NCBI RefSeq assembly: GCF_030324495.1
Contig: NZ_JACAGN010000011.1
Span: 1 to 64,000 of the forward strand
Source: Myroides sp. 1354
GTDB lineage: Bacteria; Bacteroidota; Bacteroidia; Flavobacteriales; Flavobacteriaceae
Direction of reading: 5' to 3'
DNA: 64,000 nt
Shown: piece after piece, positions 1 to 9,129 of the stretch
Layout of the letters: each line of letters opens with the position of its first letter
Position numbering within the stretch: the stretch's first letter is position 1
The notes under the pieces: generated by a model
What the model saw: the letters and a program-made list of their open reading frames with translations, nothing else
Told to the model about the DNA's origin: nothing
The model's database searches: none
Made by a program: the position numbers and the translations under genes

Positions 1-61
1 TTTCCATTTGCTCTTATCTATATATAAGGAGAGAATCAAATAAAATCATCTTTCATGCAAA

Positions 62-83
62 AGGGCAGATAGCTATCAGCCCT
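62..83. repeat. Palindromic hairpin in left-edge intergenic DNA
   Basis: The ten-base perfect palindrome GATAGCTATC is flanked by AGGGC and GCCCT with one A-A mismatch on each side. It may be a terminator for a gene left of the window (a short T run follows on the minus strand) or an operator. Nothing else is seen in bases 1-125. Confidence 0.35.
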
Positions 84-125
84 CCTATTTAGAAAAAATA
101 GCTCCCATTCGAAAAAGAAACTTCA

Positions 126-154
126 AACAAAAAAAGCTCCCCGAAGGAAGCTTT
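126..154 (-). terminator. Intrinsic terminator of the asparagine/aspartate operon
   Basis: A stem AAAGCTCCC / GGAAGCTTT with one mismatch and a CGAA tetraloop is followed on the minus strand by a T run. It lies just beyond the porin stop codon and closes the operon. Confidence 0.8.
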
Positions 155-179
155 CTGTACAAACGAAGTGCAATGATTT

Positions 180-1352
180 TTAAAAAATCAATAACGGTGC
201 AATAAATCCAACACTTAATCGACCTGTGTTGTAATTTTCTTGACCTAAATGTTCTTTAGCATAACTTGAATAGTTGTAATATCTACCCACATAAGAAGCA
301 TAGAATCGAATATTCATATTTTTAAAAGGCATGTATTCGACAGTTGGAATGAACCCATAACTAGAACGAATATGACTAACCCCACTATCTTCTGCTACTA
401 AATTTTTAGCATACGCATTATTATTCATCAAAGTCAACGTAACATTTACTTTTGGCGTTACCAAATATTCTGCTTTAATCCAGTTTTCTAAGTAAGATAC
501 GTTTTGTTGTGCAGCAACATCATCACCCGGAATCATTCCTGTAATAATACCTTTTCGATCTAATCCTTCATTACTGTATTTAAAATCATACATTAATTTA
601 AAACGTCCGTCTTGGTATTTATTTCCCAAAGAATAATAATTCATTCCTCTATTTTTTGCTTCTTGGAAATAGCTATAACTATAAATGGTTTCAAATTTAC
701 CTCCAAAGAAACTACCTCTCCAATTGGTTACAATAGCCATAGGAGCTTTTGCTTTCTCAATTCCCTCTGGCATCTGTCCTTTATATACATCTTCAAAATC
801 CGAAACACGCGAGTTTAAAACTTGCAATCCAAAAGAGTGGTTATTCGAAACTTGATGAGTAAGACCAACCCCTGTCAAGAAATTATCTGCATATTCTAAG
901 ATATCATTATACTCTAAGATATCGATTGGATTTAAATCGAACTCAAATCCTCCCCAGTCCGCACTCATCTTACCGAGATTCAATTGGGTTTTTGGAGATA
1001 AGGCCACTCCAATAAATGCCATATCTGTCGATCTGCTTATATTATCTCTACTTCCTGGATCAGTACTCTTCGTATAGCGATCTCTAAATCTAAAGTAGAC
1101 TTTTTCGTGTATTTTACCTTTTATCTCTAATCGAAATTGATTATTACTAAAGGACGATTCTTGAAATTTACCATCGTGAAACGTATTATCGTTAGCAAAA
1201 CGCATATTAAAAATCATATCTACGTTTTTCAACAAGTCGATTTTCTCTACGGGTAATAAGGGTTTCGAGATAGTATCTGTACTGGTTTGTGTTTCTTGTG
1301 CAAATACACCAACTTGCACAATGAACGCGAGAAATAACAAGATTTTTTTCAT
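180..1352 (-). CDS. Outer-membrane porin-like beta-barrel protein
   Basis: The 390-residue protein has a clear signal peptide (residues 1-19, ending VGVFAQ). The rest is rich in alternating aromatic and polar strands and ends in Phe, typical of an outer-membrane beta-barrel. It resembles the phosphate-selective porin O/P type, though the substrate cannot be read from the sequence. It is the last gene of the run aspA, asparaginase, dcu, porin, with only 26 bases between dcu and its start and a terminator just after it. From this context I infer that it admits asparagine, aspartate or C4-dicarboxylates. The barrel prediction is firm, the substrate is a guess. Confidence 0.75.
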   Translation of the reverse strand: MKKILLFLAFIVQVGVFAQETQTSTDTISKPLLPVEKIDLLKNVDMIFNMRFANDNTFHDGKFQESSFSNNQFRLEIKGKIHEKVYFRFRDRYTKSTDPGSRDNISRSTDMAFIGVALSPKTQLNLGKMSADWGGFEFDLNPIDILEYNDILEYADNFLTGVGLTHQVSNNHSFGLQVLNSRVSDFEDVYKGQMPEGIEKAKAPMAIVTNWRGSFFGGKFETIYSYSYFQEAKNRGMNYYSLGNKYQDGRFKLMYDFKYSNEGLDRKGIITGMIPGDDVAAQQNVSYLENWIKAEYLVTPKVNVTLTLMNNNAYAKNLVAEDSGVSHIRSSYGFIPTVEYMPFKNMNIRFYASYVGRYYNYSSYAKEHLGQENYNTGRLSVGFIAPLLIF

Positions 1353-1378
1353 AGCTTATATATTAAGGTGAGTGTCCA

Positions 1379-2731
1379 CTAGAGTAAAAACGATCCGAGT
1401 AAGAAACCTGCGGCAATAGCCACTACGATTGCAACTAATCCAGGGATCATAAAACTGTGGTTCACTACGAATTTTCCAATTTTTGTACTTCCAGTTCGGT
1501 CAAAGTTAATAGCTGCCAGTAACGTTGGATACCCCGGCAATACAAAATCTGCGTTTACAGCTGGGAAAATAGCGATTAATGCGGGATTAGAAACACCCAA
1601 CGCCATTCCTAGCGGCATCATTGTTTTTGTTGTTGCCGCCTGACTGAACATCAAAGCGCCCAAGATGAAGACTGCGATAGCAAATGTCCAAGGGTAAAGC
1701 GTAACAATGTCACTTAAGAAACCTTTAATGACAACTTCATTATGCGACATAAAGGTTGCGCTCATCCAAACCACTCCAAAAACAGAAACCACTGCAGTAG
1801 CCATAGAAGAGAACAAACTTACTTTGGTCACACTTATAGCACTTGTTTTTGTAATAAGCATCATCAAGGCGGAAGCAGTTAAGGTAATCATACTAATCAC
1901 ACTCACCATTTGCAATTCACCATTGGCTTTCACAACCAAACTAGCTTCACCAGGTTCGAATTGAGGTAAGATATGAGGAAACGCTCCAGCAATAACGATT
2001 AACAATACAGCAATTGCAAAAATGACTACCGATGTTTTTGCTCCTTTTTTTAATGGTTTTTTATTTCCTGAGGCATCTTCATCAGCATCTAAACTTTTTG
2101 CAAATTCAGGATCTTTCATTTTTTCTAAGAAAATAGGATCTTCATTTAATTCTTTTCCTTTTTTCAACACCACTAAACAAGTAATCAATATTCCGATTAA
2201 ACAAGCGGGGATACAAATTTTCATGATGTCAATTAAAGCGCCTGGGTAAGCGAGAATACTTGCACCAGCAAAGGCAGCAGTAGCGGCACTCATTGGGCTT
2301 CCAGTAATAGCTAAATGGGAAGCGATTACAGAAACACTCAAAGGGCGTTCTGGTCGGATTCTCTTTTTTGTAGCCACCTCAGCGATAATAGGCAATAAAG
2401 AATATAACAAGTGGGCAGTTCCTGCAAAAAGGCAGAAAAAATAAACCGTAAATGGCGCAATAAATACAATATTTGAGGGGTTACTGCGAATTACTCGTTC
2501 TGCTAATCGCACGAGATAATCCAATCCACCACAGGCTTGTAAAGTAGCCGCAGTAGAGACAATAGCCATAATCACTAACATTACATCAATAGGAGGATCC
2601 CCAGGTTTCATCTGAAAGATAAAAACAAAAATGAGTAATCCCACCATGCCCATCACTCCTAATCCAATTCCTTTCATTTGGGAACCGATTAATATCATAG
2701 CAATTAAAATTGCAAACTGAATCAATAACAT
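1379..2731 (-). CDS. dcuB: Anaerobic C4-dicarboxylate transporter, DcuA/DcuB type
   Basis: This 450-residue inner-membrane protein has about ten to twelve hydrophobic segments and Dcu-family signatures, such as GLDYLVRLAERVIRSNP near residue 70 and a GSPMSAATAA stretch in the first half. Family members exchange aspartate, fumarate or malate for succinate. A charged cytoplasmic loop (about residues 190-230) separates two halves. It lies downstream of aspA and the asparaginase, so aspartate uptake is the natural role. DcuA versus DcuB cannot be decided by eye. A terminator-like hairpin lies between the asparaginase and this gene, so it may receive only read-through or have its own promoter. Confidence 0.85.
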   Translation of the reverse strand: MLLIQFAILIAMILIGSQMKGIGLGVMGMVGLLIFVFIFQMKPGDPPIDVMLVIMAIVSTAATLQACGGLDYLVRLAERVIRSNPSNIVFIAPFTVYFFCLFAGTAHLLYSLLPIIAEVATKKRIRPERPLSVSVIASHLAITGSPMSAATAAFAGASILAYPGALIDIMKICIPACLIGILITCLVVLKKGKELNEDPIFLEKMKDPEFAKSLDADEDASGNKKPLKKGAKTSVVIFAIAVLLIVIAGAFPHILPQFEPGEASLVVKANGELQMVSVISMITLTASALMMLITKTSAISVTKVSLFSSMATAVVSVFGVVWMSATFMSHNEVVIKGFLSDIVTLYPWTFAIAVFILGALMFSQAATTKTMMPLGMALGVSNPALIAIFPAVNADFVLPGYPTLLAAINFDRTGSTKIGKFVVNHSFMIPGLVAIVVAIAAGFLLGSFLL

Positions 2732-2770
2732 AGCATTTTATTTTAAGGTTTCAAGCTCATCAATGGGTAC

Positions 2771-2816
2771 AAAAAAGGGAGCGAACAACAAATCGTGTTC
2801 TGTACGCTCCCCCTTT
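2771..2816 (-). terminator. Hairpin terminator inside the operon, between asparaginase and dcu
   Basis: The arms GGGAGCG and CGCTCCC enclose a loop of about 21 bases, and the minus strand continues with a run of T. The form is a classical intrinsic terminator, but genes of the same pathway follow on the same strand, so it probably reduces rather than stops transcription. Confidence 0.7.
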
Positions 2817-2846
2817 CCATGTCCCTTCTGATGTACTCGATGGGAT

Positions 2847-3917
2847 TTAGTATGTAAAGAAAATATCTTGTAATTCTTTTTGATTATTGGTCTTAGTCAA
2901 TGCTAACATCAATAAAACACGTGCTTTTTGTGGATTCAAATCATCCGCAACTACAAATCCTAATGCTTGATCATCTACTTCATTGAATAGGGTGACTCTT
3001 CCAGAACCTGCACGAGCTGATCGACAAACTGCAATTCCCTTTTTAGCTGCTCTTTCTAAAGCCTCTCCAACAGGTGCATTGAAGTTACCATTTCCCATTC
3101 CGGCATAAACGATTCCTTTCACTCCTTCTTCGATAGCTGCATTAACTGCTCTTGGACTTGCATCGGCATAACCATAGACAATTTCTACTTGAGGTAATTT
3201 TTTCAGCCCTTTGATATCGAATTTTTGTTCCGGTGAACGCAGTGTTTTATAGTAATAATTCACTTTTCCATCATAGATTAATCCAATGGGGCCGAAATTT
3301 CTCGATTTAAACGTAGCGATATTTGTGGTTACCGTTTTGGTAACATCTCTTGCGGCGTACACTTCTTCATTCATAGCCGTTACAACCCCTACCTCTTTAC
3401 TATTAGGAGAAGCTGCGACCATCACAGCATCCAATAAATTTCTATTTCCATCTTGACTCATGGCCGTTGAAGGACGCATTGCCCCAACTAAAACAACTGG
3501 TTTTGACGATTTCACAGTTAGTTCTAAAAAATAAGCGGTTTCTTCTTGTGTATCTGTTCCATGTGTTACAACAACACCATCTGCTTCATTTTTTTCAAAA
3601 ATCTCATTGATGCGATTACTCAATTTCAACCAAGTATCAACATTCATATCTTGACTTCCAATTTGAGCAATTTGCTCTCCTTTAATTTTAGCAATATTGT
3701 GCATCTGTGGTACTGCATTCAACAAATCGTCAATAGGCACTTTTCCAGCAGTATATGCAGCCTTCGTTGAAGACTCCCCTGCCCCAGCAATTGTTCCTCC
3801 AGTAGCTAAGATAATTACGCGAGGTAATTCTTTTGCTGCTTGATTGTGTTGCTTCGTTTGTGCCTGTACTTGAAAAACAAGTAATACAACAAATAATACG
3901 TTGATGATCTTTTTCAT
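2847..3917 (-). CDS. ansB: Type II (periplasmic) L-asparaginase
   Basis: This enzyme hydrolyses asparagine to aspartate and ammonia. The 356-residue protein has a signal peptide (residues 1-20, ending VQAQ), so it is exported, as for high-affinity type II enzymes. The first catalytic signature ATGGTIAG holds the nucleophile Thr42. The second, VVTHGTDTQEE, holds Thr121-Asp122. The substrate-binding SQD is near residues 88-90. Length fits the family. The start is 17 bases after the aspA stop, so the two are cotranscribed. A terminator hairpin follows. The product aspartate is the substrate for the Dcu transporter and AspA next to it. Confidence 0.95.
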   Translation of the reverse strand: MKKIINVLFVVLLVFQVQAQTKQHNQAAKELPRVIILATGGTIAGAGESSTKAAYTAGKVPIDDLLNAVPQMHNIAKIKGEQIAQIGSQDMNVDTWLKLSNRINEIFEKNEADGVVVTHGTDTQEETAYFLELTVKSSKPVVLVGAMRPSTAMSQDGNRNLLDAVMVAASPNSKEVGVVTAMNEEVYAARDVTKTVTTNIATFKSRNFGPIGLIYDGKVNYYYKTLRSPEQKFDIKGLKKLPQVEIVYGYADASPRAVNAAIEEGVKGIVYAGMGNGNFNAPVGEALERAAKKGIAVCRSARAGSGRVTLFNEVDDQALGFVVADDLNPQKARVLLMLALTKTNNQKELQDIFFTY

Positions 3918-3934
3918 AGTCTGTGTGATTTAGT

Positions 3935-5344
3935 TTAGGATACGATTAATTTCGGGTGAATTAAGTTTTCCAGAGAATATACTTCATCCCATTTGGCTTG
4001 TGTAATCAATTTTCTTTCCTCCACCACGATTTGATGCACACTTTTTCCTGATAACAAAGCTTCTCCTGCTACACTTGCACATACTTCATACCCAAGGATT
4101 GGATTTAATTGTGTCACAATACCAATACTATTCATAACTAAATCAGCACAATGTGCCTCATTTGCTGTAATACCCACAATACATTTGTCGATTAACGTAT
4201 TCAAGCTGTTTCCTAAATACTCTAGTGAAGTAAATAAAGCAAATCCAATAACAGGTTCCATTACGTTTAATTGTAATTGTCCTGCCTCAGCCGCCATGGT
4301 CAGTGTTAAATCTTGTCCGATTACATAAAAACAAGTTTGGTTTACCACTTCTGGAATAACTGGATTTACTTTTCCTGGCATAATAGATGATCCAGGTTGA
4401 CGAGCAGGAAGGTTAATTTCATTGAATCCTGTTCGCGGACCAGAACTTAACAAACGCAAGTCATTACATATTTTAGAAATTTTGATTGCGGCGCGTTTAA
4501 TTGTACCCATGATTTGTACATAAGCTCCTGTATCACTTGTAGCTTCAATTAAATCTGGAGATAATACTAAAGGCAAACCTGTTTCTTTCGCTAAATATTG
4601 AACACATAATTCAGGATAAGCCTCAGGCGCATTTACTTTTGTTCCGATAGCTGTAGCTCCCATATTCACTTCTAAGATTAGACGTTGAGCTTCGCGTAAA
4701 CGCAATAAATCCTCACCAACTGTTGTAGAAAAAGCATTGAATTCTTGTCCTAAAGTCATAGGAACCGCATCTTGTAATTGAGTACGTCCCATTTTAAGTA
4801 CATTTTTAAATTGTTCCCCTTTAGCAGCAAATGCTTTTTGTAAATTGGCGATAATTTGACAGAATCCGTCTAATTTGTAGTATAATGCCAATCGAAATGC
4901 CGTTGGATATGCATCGTTGGTTGATTGAGAACAGTTCACATGATTGTTTGGGTGTACATATTGATATTCTCCTTTTTTATGTCCTAAGTATTCCAAGGCA
5001 ACATTGGCAATTACTTCATTGGCATTCATATTTACAGAAGTCCCCGCTCCACCTTGAATTAAATCACTTACAAATTGATCGTCATATTTTCCTGCAATCA
5101 CTTGATCACAAGCAAAGCAAATCGCATCTGCGATTTTTGGATCTAATACACCACAATCTTTATTTGCTAAAGCTGCCGCTTTTTTCACTTCTCCCAAGGC
5201 TTTGATTAACCCTTTTTCGTGATTTAAGGTTATACCTGTAATATTAAAATTCTCAACAGCGCGGAATGTTTGAACACCGTAGTATTTATCATTAGGAATA
5301 TCTAATTCACCTAAAAAGTCGTGTTCTCTTCTAGTATCTTTCAT
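3935..5344 (-). CDS. aspA: Aspartate ammonia-lyase
   Basis: This enzyme deaminates aspartate to fumarate and ammonia in the cytoplasm. With the start at the ATG ending at 5344 the protein has 469 residues, the usual AspA length. An upstream in-frame ATG (5380) would add twelve unmatched residues. The N terminus RREHDFLGELDIPNDKYYGV and the lyase signature GSSIMPGKVNPVIPE are diagnostic of the aspartase/fumarase superfamily. The Gln and Asn residues around the signature favour AspA over FumC, and the neighbouring asparaginase and Dcu genes agree. It is the first gene of a four-gene operon. A -7-like TATTTTTG lies at 5415-5422 on the minus strand. Confidence 0.93.
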   Translation of the reverse strand: MKDTRREHDFLGELDIPNDKYYGVQTFRAVENFNITGITLNHEKGLIKALGEVKKAAALANKDCGVLDPKIADAICFACDQVIAGKYDDQFVSDLIQGGAGTSVNMNANEVIANVALEYLGHKKGEYQYVHPNNHVNCSQSTNDAYPTAFRLALYYKLDGFCQIIANLQKAFAAKGEQFKNVLKMGRTQLQDAVPMTLGQEFNAFSTTVGEDLLRLREAQRLILEVNMGATAIGTKVNAPEAYPELCVQYLAKETGLPLVLSPDLIEATSDTGAYVQIMGTIKRAAIKISKICNDLRLLSSGPRTGFNEINLPARQPGSSIMPGKVNPVIPEVVNQTCFYVIGQDLTLTMAAEAGQLQLNVMEPVIGFALFTSLEYLGNSLNTLIDKCIVGITANEAHCADLVMNSIGIVTQLNPILGYEVCASVAGEALLSGKSVHQIVVEERKLITQAKWDEVYSLENLIHPKLIVS

Positions 5345-5380
5345 ATGCTTAAATTTTTTTGTTCTATATATAGCATTCAA

Positions 5381-5808
5381 TTCTTCAAATGCGGTTTCTA
5401 TTTGTTTTATACTTCAAAAATAGTGCTAGAATAAAAATTAGGATATGATAAAAATACAGTGATTATTTTATTTTTTTTTCTTATATTATTGAGACAACAA
5501 ATTACTTACTAATAAAATCACAAGAAAAGAGTTGTATTCCCTTTAACAAATCGAAAAATATTTAACGACAATCCGAATTCCATTCATCATCTAATTTATA
5601 TTCTTAAAAAAAGTAATAATACCTAAACAAATATATAAAAAAATAATATTCACCCCCTGATTCTGTATCAAAATTTTAAAAACAACAAAAGTTGTATTTT
5701 TTTAAAAAAACGGAATTTTTTTTCTTATCCTACCTAATAAAGAAAGGAATTTCAACCCTTTGTTTTGTTTTTTTGTTCCTTTCAATACAGAAATAACAAA
5801 AAAAGGAA
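5381..5808. other. Long AT-rich intergenic region upstream of aspA
   Basis: No gene is supported here. The stretch is extremely A/T-rich with many homopolymer runs. It holds the presumed aspA promoter (minus-strand TATTTTTG at 5415-5422, without a good -33 element, which would fit an activator-dependent promoter). No convincing FNR or CRP palindrome was found by eye. Confidence 0.5.
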
Positions 5809-5838
5809 TAAAAAAAACCTCATCATCCAATGAGGTTT
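5808..5838 (-). terminator. Intrinsic terminator of dnaG
   Basis: A perfect nine-base stem AAACCTCAT / ATGAGGTTT with a short loop is followed on the minus strand by a T run. It lies five bases beyond the dnaG stop codon. Confidence 0.88.
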
Positions 5839-5842
5839 ATAT

Positions 5843-7819
5843 TTATAATCGAAATCGCGTGGTAACTTGTCCTAATCGTTTAGAGAAAGTATTCATTAAA
5901 GCAGAATAATCAATAATAATTCCAAGTATTTCGAAGGCGCGATCTTGTTCTACTCCTCCTAGTTTACTCTTATACTTTTCAATAATAGTATTAACCAAGT
6001 GCATGCGAAGTGTGAGAATTGTTTCTGTAGTATATTGGCCAATTCCATCTTTCTTCTGTTTGACAAAAATATTCTGACTTTCCCAGTTGTGCAGATTTTC
6101 TTTTTCTTCTTCCATTAAGATAGAGGTTACCTGTCCTGAAAGTTCTCCATCTAGACGTTTGAGATAAGCTTCTAAACTCCAACTATTATTATGGTAATAC
6201 TCCATAATATCTGCGTATAATTTTTTAAAAATTGGATTCGTCAATTGAACCTCATCTTCTTGTAAACTCAAATAGATTTTTTCGTATACTTTTTGTACAA
6301 TTTTATGTTCCACCTCTACGATTTCATCCTCTTCATTGGTTTCAAAAACTAACTCAACAAATTGTTCCTCTTCATTTCCATAAAGCAACAAAATTTCGAT
6401 AATGCGTTGTTCCAGTAAATACAATGCGTCAACTGCAACAGCTTCCTGTTGTTTCTCCGCGTGCACCACTTCCATTTGCTGGCGTTCTTGGGTAAACTTT
6501 TTATTAGCGTCGGCAAGATCTTTCTTACTGATTTGCGCTAGTGAACTAAAAATGACCTCTTCTGATATATCCATGATGCGAGAACATTCCTGGATATAAA
6601 TTTCGCGTTTAATTGGATCGGGTATTTTAGAAATACTCGTCACCATATCGCGAATAATTTCTGCTTTTTTAATGGGATCTCCTTTGGAATCTTCCATTAG
6701 TGCGTTTGCTTTAAAGCGAATAAAGTCGGTTGAATTCGCTTCGAAATAAGCTTCTAACTCCTCTAATGTATGTTTACGTGCAAAGCTATCGGGGTCTTCT
6801 CCATCTGGTAATGGACAGATGCGCACATTCATCCCTGCTTCGAGAATTAAATCTACCCCGCGAAAAGACGCTCTAATTCCCGCTGCATCACCGTCAAAAA
6901 GCATGGTAATATTTTGTGTCAAACGACTGACTAATCGAATTTGATCCGGAGTCAAAGCCGTCCCAGAAGAAGCTACAACGTTTTTTACCCCCGTTTGATG
7001 CATTTGAATAACATCCGTATACCCTTCTACCAAATAACAATTGTCTTTTTTAGCTATTTCTTGTTTAGCATGTGAGATTCCATAAAGTACCTTACTCTTG
7101 TGGTAAATATCACTTTCAGGCGAATTGAGGTATTTAGCCGCTTTTTTATCATTGGTGAGAATACGTCCTCCAAATCCCAAAACACGACCAGACATACTTT
7201 GAATAGGAAACATGACGCGTCCTTTAAAACGGTCAAAACGCTTGTCTTCTTTGACAATGGTCAATCCTGTTTTCTCTAAATAGTCTAAAGAGTATCCTTT
7301 CTTTAAAGCTTCTTCAGTAAAGGCGTCCCATTTATCGGGTGAATATCCTAAGCCAAAAGCTTTAATCGTATCAGATGTGAATCCTCTTTCTTTAAAATAA
7401 GAAAGTCCTATCGCTCGTCCTTCCTCTGAATTCATCAAAATGTCTTCGAAATAATTCTTAGCAAACTCCGACACGATGAACATACTTTCTTTTTCGTTCA
7501 GCTGTTCCTTCTCCGCATCGGTTTGTTCGGTTTCTTCTATTTCAATGCCATATTTTCTCGCTAAATAGCGAATGGCTTCTGGATAGGAAAAATGCTCGTG
7601 TTCCATCAAGAATGTAATGGCATTTCCTCCTTTTCCCGAACTAAAGTCTTTCCAAATTTGCTTGACTGGCGAGACCATAAACGAGGGGGTCTTTTCATTG
7701 ACGAAAGGACTCAATCCTCTATAGTTTGCCCCTGCTTTCTTTAAATTGACGAAATCGCCAATTACCTCCTCTACTCGAGCAGTATCAAAAACGGTATCAA
7801 TGGTTGCTTTGGAAATCAT
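5843..7819 (-). CDS. dnaG: DNA primase
   Basis: It makes RNA primers at the replication fork. The 658-residue protein has, in order, the N-terminal zinc-ribbon fold (residues 1-95), the primase core and Toprim domain (catalytic motif LVEGYTDV near 264 and DGDAAG near 310), and a C-terminal helicase-binding region from about 440. The zinc-ribbon framework is kept (EKTPSF at 42-47, KQIW at 53-56), but all four usual ligands are replaced: Ser37, Val40, Asp58 and Ser61 stand where Cys, His, Cys, Cys are expected. I recall the same loss in other flavobacterial primases, so this is a lineage trait, not a pseudogene. A minus-strand TATCTTTG at 7837-7844 is the likely -7 element. Confidence 0.95.
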   Translation of the reverse strand: MISKATIDTVFDTARVEEVIGDFVNLKKAGANYRGLSPFVNEKTPSFMVSPVKQIWKDFSSGKGGNAITFLMEHEHFSYPEAIRYLARKYGIEIEETEQTDAEKEQLNEKESMFIVSEFAKNYFEDILMNSEEGRAIGLSYFKERGFTSDTIKAFGLGYSPDKWDAFTEEALKKGYSLDYLEKTGLTIVKEDKRFDRFKGRVMFPIQSMSGRVLGFGGRILTNDKKAAKYLNSPESDIYHKSKVLYGISHAKQEIAKKDNCYLVEGYTDVIQMHQTGVKNVVASSGTALTPDQIRLVSRLTQNITMLFDGDAAGIRASFRGVDLILEAGMNVRICPLPDGEDPDSFARKHTLEELEAYFEANSTDFIRFKANALMEDSKGDPIKKAEIIRDMVTSISKIPDPIKREIYIQECSRIMDISEEVIFSSLAQISKKDLADANKKFTQERQQMEVVHAEKQQEAVAVDALYLLEQRIIEILLLYGNEEEQFVELVFETNEEDEIVEVEHKIVQKVYEKIYLSLQEDEVQLTNPIFKKLYADIMEYYHNNSWSLEAYLKRLDGELSGQVTSILMEEEKENLHNWESQNIFVKQKKDGIGQYTTETILTLRMHLVNTIIEKYKSKLGGVEQDRAFEILGIIIDYSALMNTFSKRLGQVTTRFRL

Positions 7820-7843
7820 ACGTTACATTTGTTCCACAAAGAT

Positions 7844-7881
7844 AAAAAAAGAAGTTGCTTTATAGTAAAACAACTTCTTTT
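7844..7881 (-). terminator. Intrinsic terminator of the ECF sigma operon
   Basis: The perfect eleven-base arms AAAAGAAGTTG and CAACTTCTTTT enclose a 13-base loop and end in T runs on both strands. It follows the last gene of the sigma factor operon by about 100 bases and overlaps the dnaG promoter region. Confidence 0.85.
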
Positions 7882-7986
7882 CTATTGGTAAATGATTGAT
7901 CTGTTTTTTGTTTATAATGAATTCTACCGTATCTTATATTATCTATTATTTTTTTCTAGATTAATTTGATCCGCAATTTACTATTA

Positions 7987-9129
7987 TTAAATATCCACAC
8001 GTAGTCCTAACGACCACACCTTTTGCTCTATGGTATTGTGTTTGAATAACGGTGTCAACTCATATTGGAATTGTACAGCCCAAGAGCGATATCCTATATA
8101 GCTTCCCACTCCAAATCTAGTTTTATCTATATCTAAATCTGTTCTTTGTTTTACGCGATAAGTGCCTTGATCTTTATAACGATATACTTGTTTACCACTG
8201 CTATTGCCAAAATTCACATAACCACCAAAACCTAAACGCAAACTTCTTTCTGAAAGAAAATAAGCTCTTCCCGTTTTGCTATCTATTTTCTTAGGTGTAA
8301 AATCAAACTCTAAATAAATGGGAATTTGAAAAGAACCCAAAGCCAATCTTGATTTTGTAAATCGCTCATCGTAGTCAGCCAATACAGTTTGTCCATTTTG
8401 CACCTCAAAAAGACGATGTCCGCTTGGTTTTAGATTGCTATATTCCCAAGCGATTCCATAACGCAGATACAATAAATTACTGTGCTTTAACAGCCTTGTT
8501 TTTACGTGCAATCCAAATTGCACAAAATTTGACGGAATATAGCGTATTTCTGAATTAGCAAAAGCTCCATCTGTAGCCAAATTACTTATTCCATACATCA
8601 ACTGTACACGAAGATTACTTCGGCGCTCACCCAAAATGTGTTCTCCCTTTTTTTGATGACTATCGTAAGTTCCTCCAATCATAATGGTAGCTGCTCGCTT
8701 TGTTGTATCGGCAACTTTTAAAAACTCCCCGTTTTTCATCGCATAATTCACACGACTCTGTACGACATTCGTCAAGCTATCTTGCATACGTACCACTTCT
8801 TTTTCAATGCGGTCCGAAGCCTCTTTGGCAAATTTGCTTTTGAGCGTTTGGCCACGCTCCTCTGTCAAAACATTAGTCTCGATTAGATTGTTGATTGAAT
8901 CTACTCGAATACGCAAATGCTCCTTTTCTCTCACTGTTGTATTCTGAATATCCACCGCAATCTGACTTACTTTATAATCAAATGCTTTTAACGATTGATC
9001 TGTCGCCTTAGAAATTTTCTCCTTTTCTTCTAAATGTTCGCCTTCTCTTTCTATTCTAATTTGACTATAACCTGTGGTTATCCATAAAAAAGCGAGAAAA
9101 GCTATACTATATTTCATCTTATTTTTCAT
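7987..9129 (-). CDS. Predicted outer-membrane beta-barrel protein of the ECF operon
   Basis: The 380-residue protein has a signal peptide (residues 1-23, cleaved after GYSQ). A charged, helical, coiled-coil-like section (about 24-130) is followed by a region from about 145 to the end with alternating aromatic strands such as LRVQLMYGI and YVNFGNSS, typical of a beta-barrel of the PorT/outer-membrane beta-barrel class. I do not recognise a named family. Its start overlaps the upstream anti-sigma-like gene by 11 bases, so translation is probably coupled. Context suggests that it is the target or envelope sensor of the adjacent sigma factor. Confidence 0.6.
   Translation of the reverse strand: MKNKMKYSIAFLAFLWITTGYSQIRIEREGEHLEEKEKISKATDQSLKAFDYKVSQIAVDIQNTTVREKEHLRIRVDSINNLIETNVLTEERGQTLKSKFAKEASDRIEKEVVRMQDSLTNVVQSRVNYAMKNGEFLKVADTTKRAATIMIGGTYDSHQKKGEHILGERRSNLRVQLMYGISNLATDGAFANSEIRYIPSNFVQFGLHVKTRLLKHSNLLYLRYGIAWEYSNLKPSGHRLFEVQNGQTVLADYDERFTKSRLALGSFQIPIYLEFDFTPKKIDSKTGRAYFLSERSLRLGFGGYVNFGNSSGKQVYRYKDQGTYRVKQRTDLDIDKTRFGVGSYIGYRSWAVQFQYELTPLFKHNTIEQKVWSLGLRVDI

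Noticed and set aside
5843..7819. dnaG as a degenerate pseudogene because the zinc ligands are lost
   Set aside because: The frame is full length and the Toprim catalytic motifs are intact; the same replacement is remembered from other flavobacteria.
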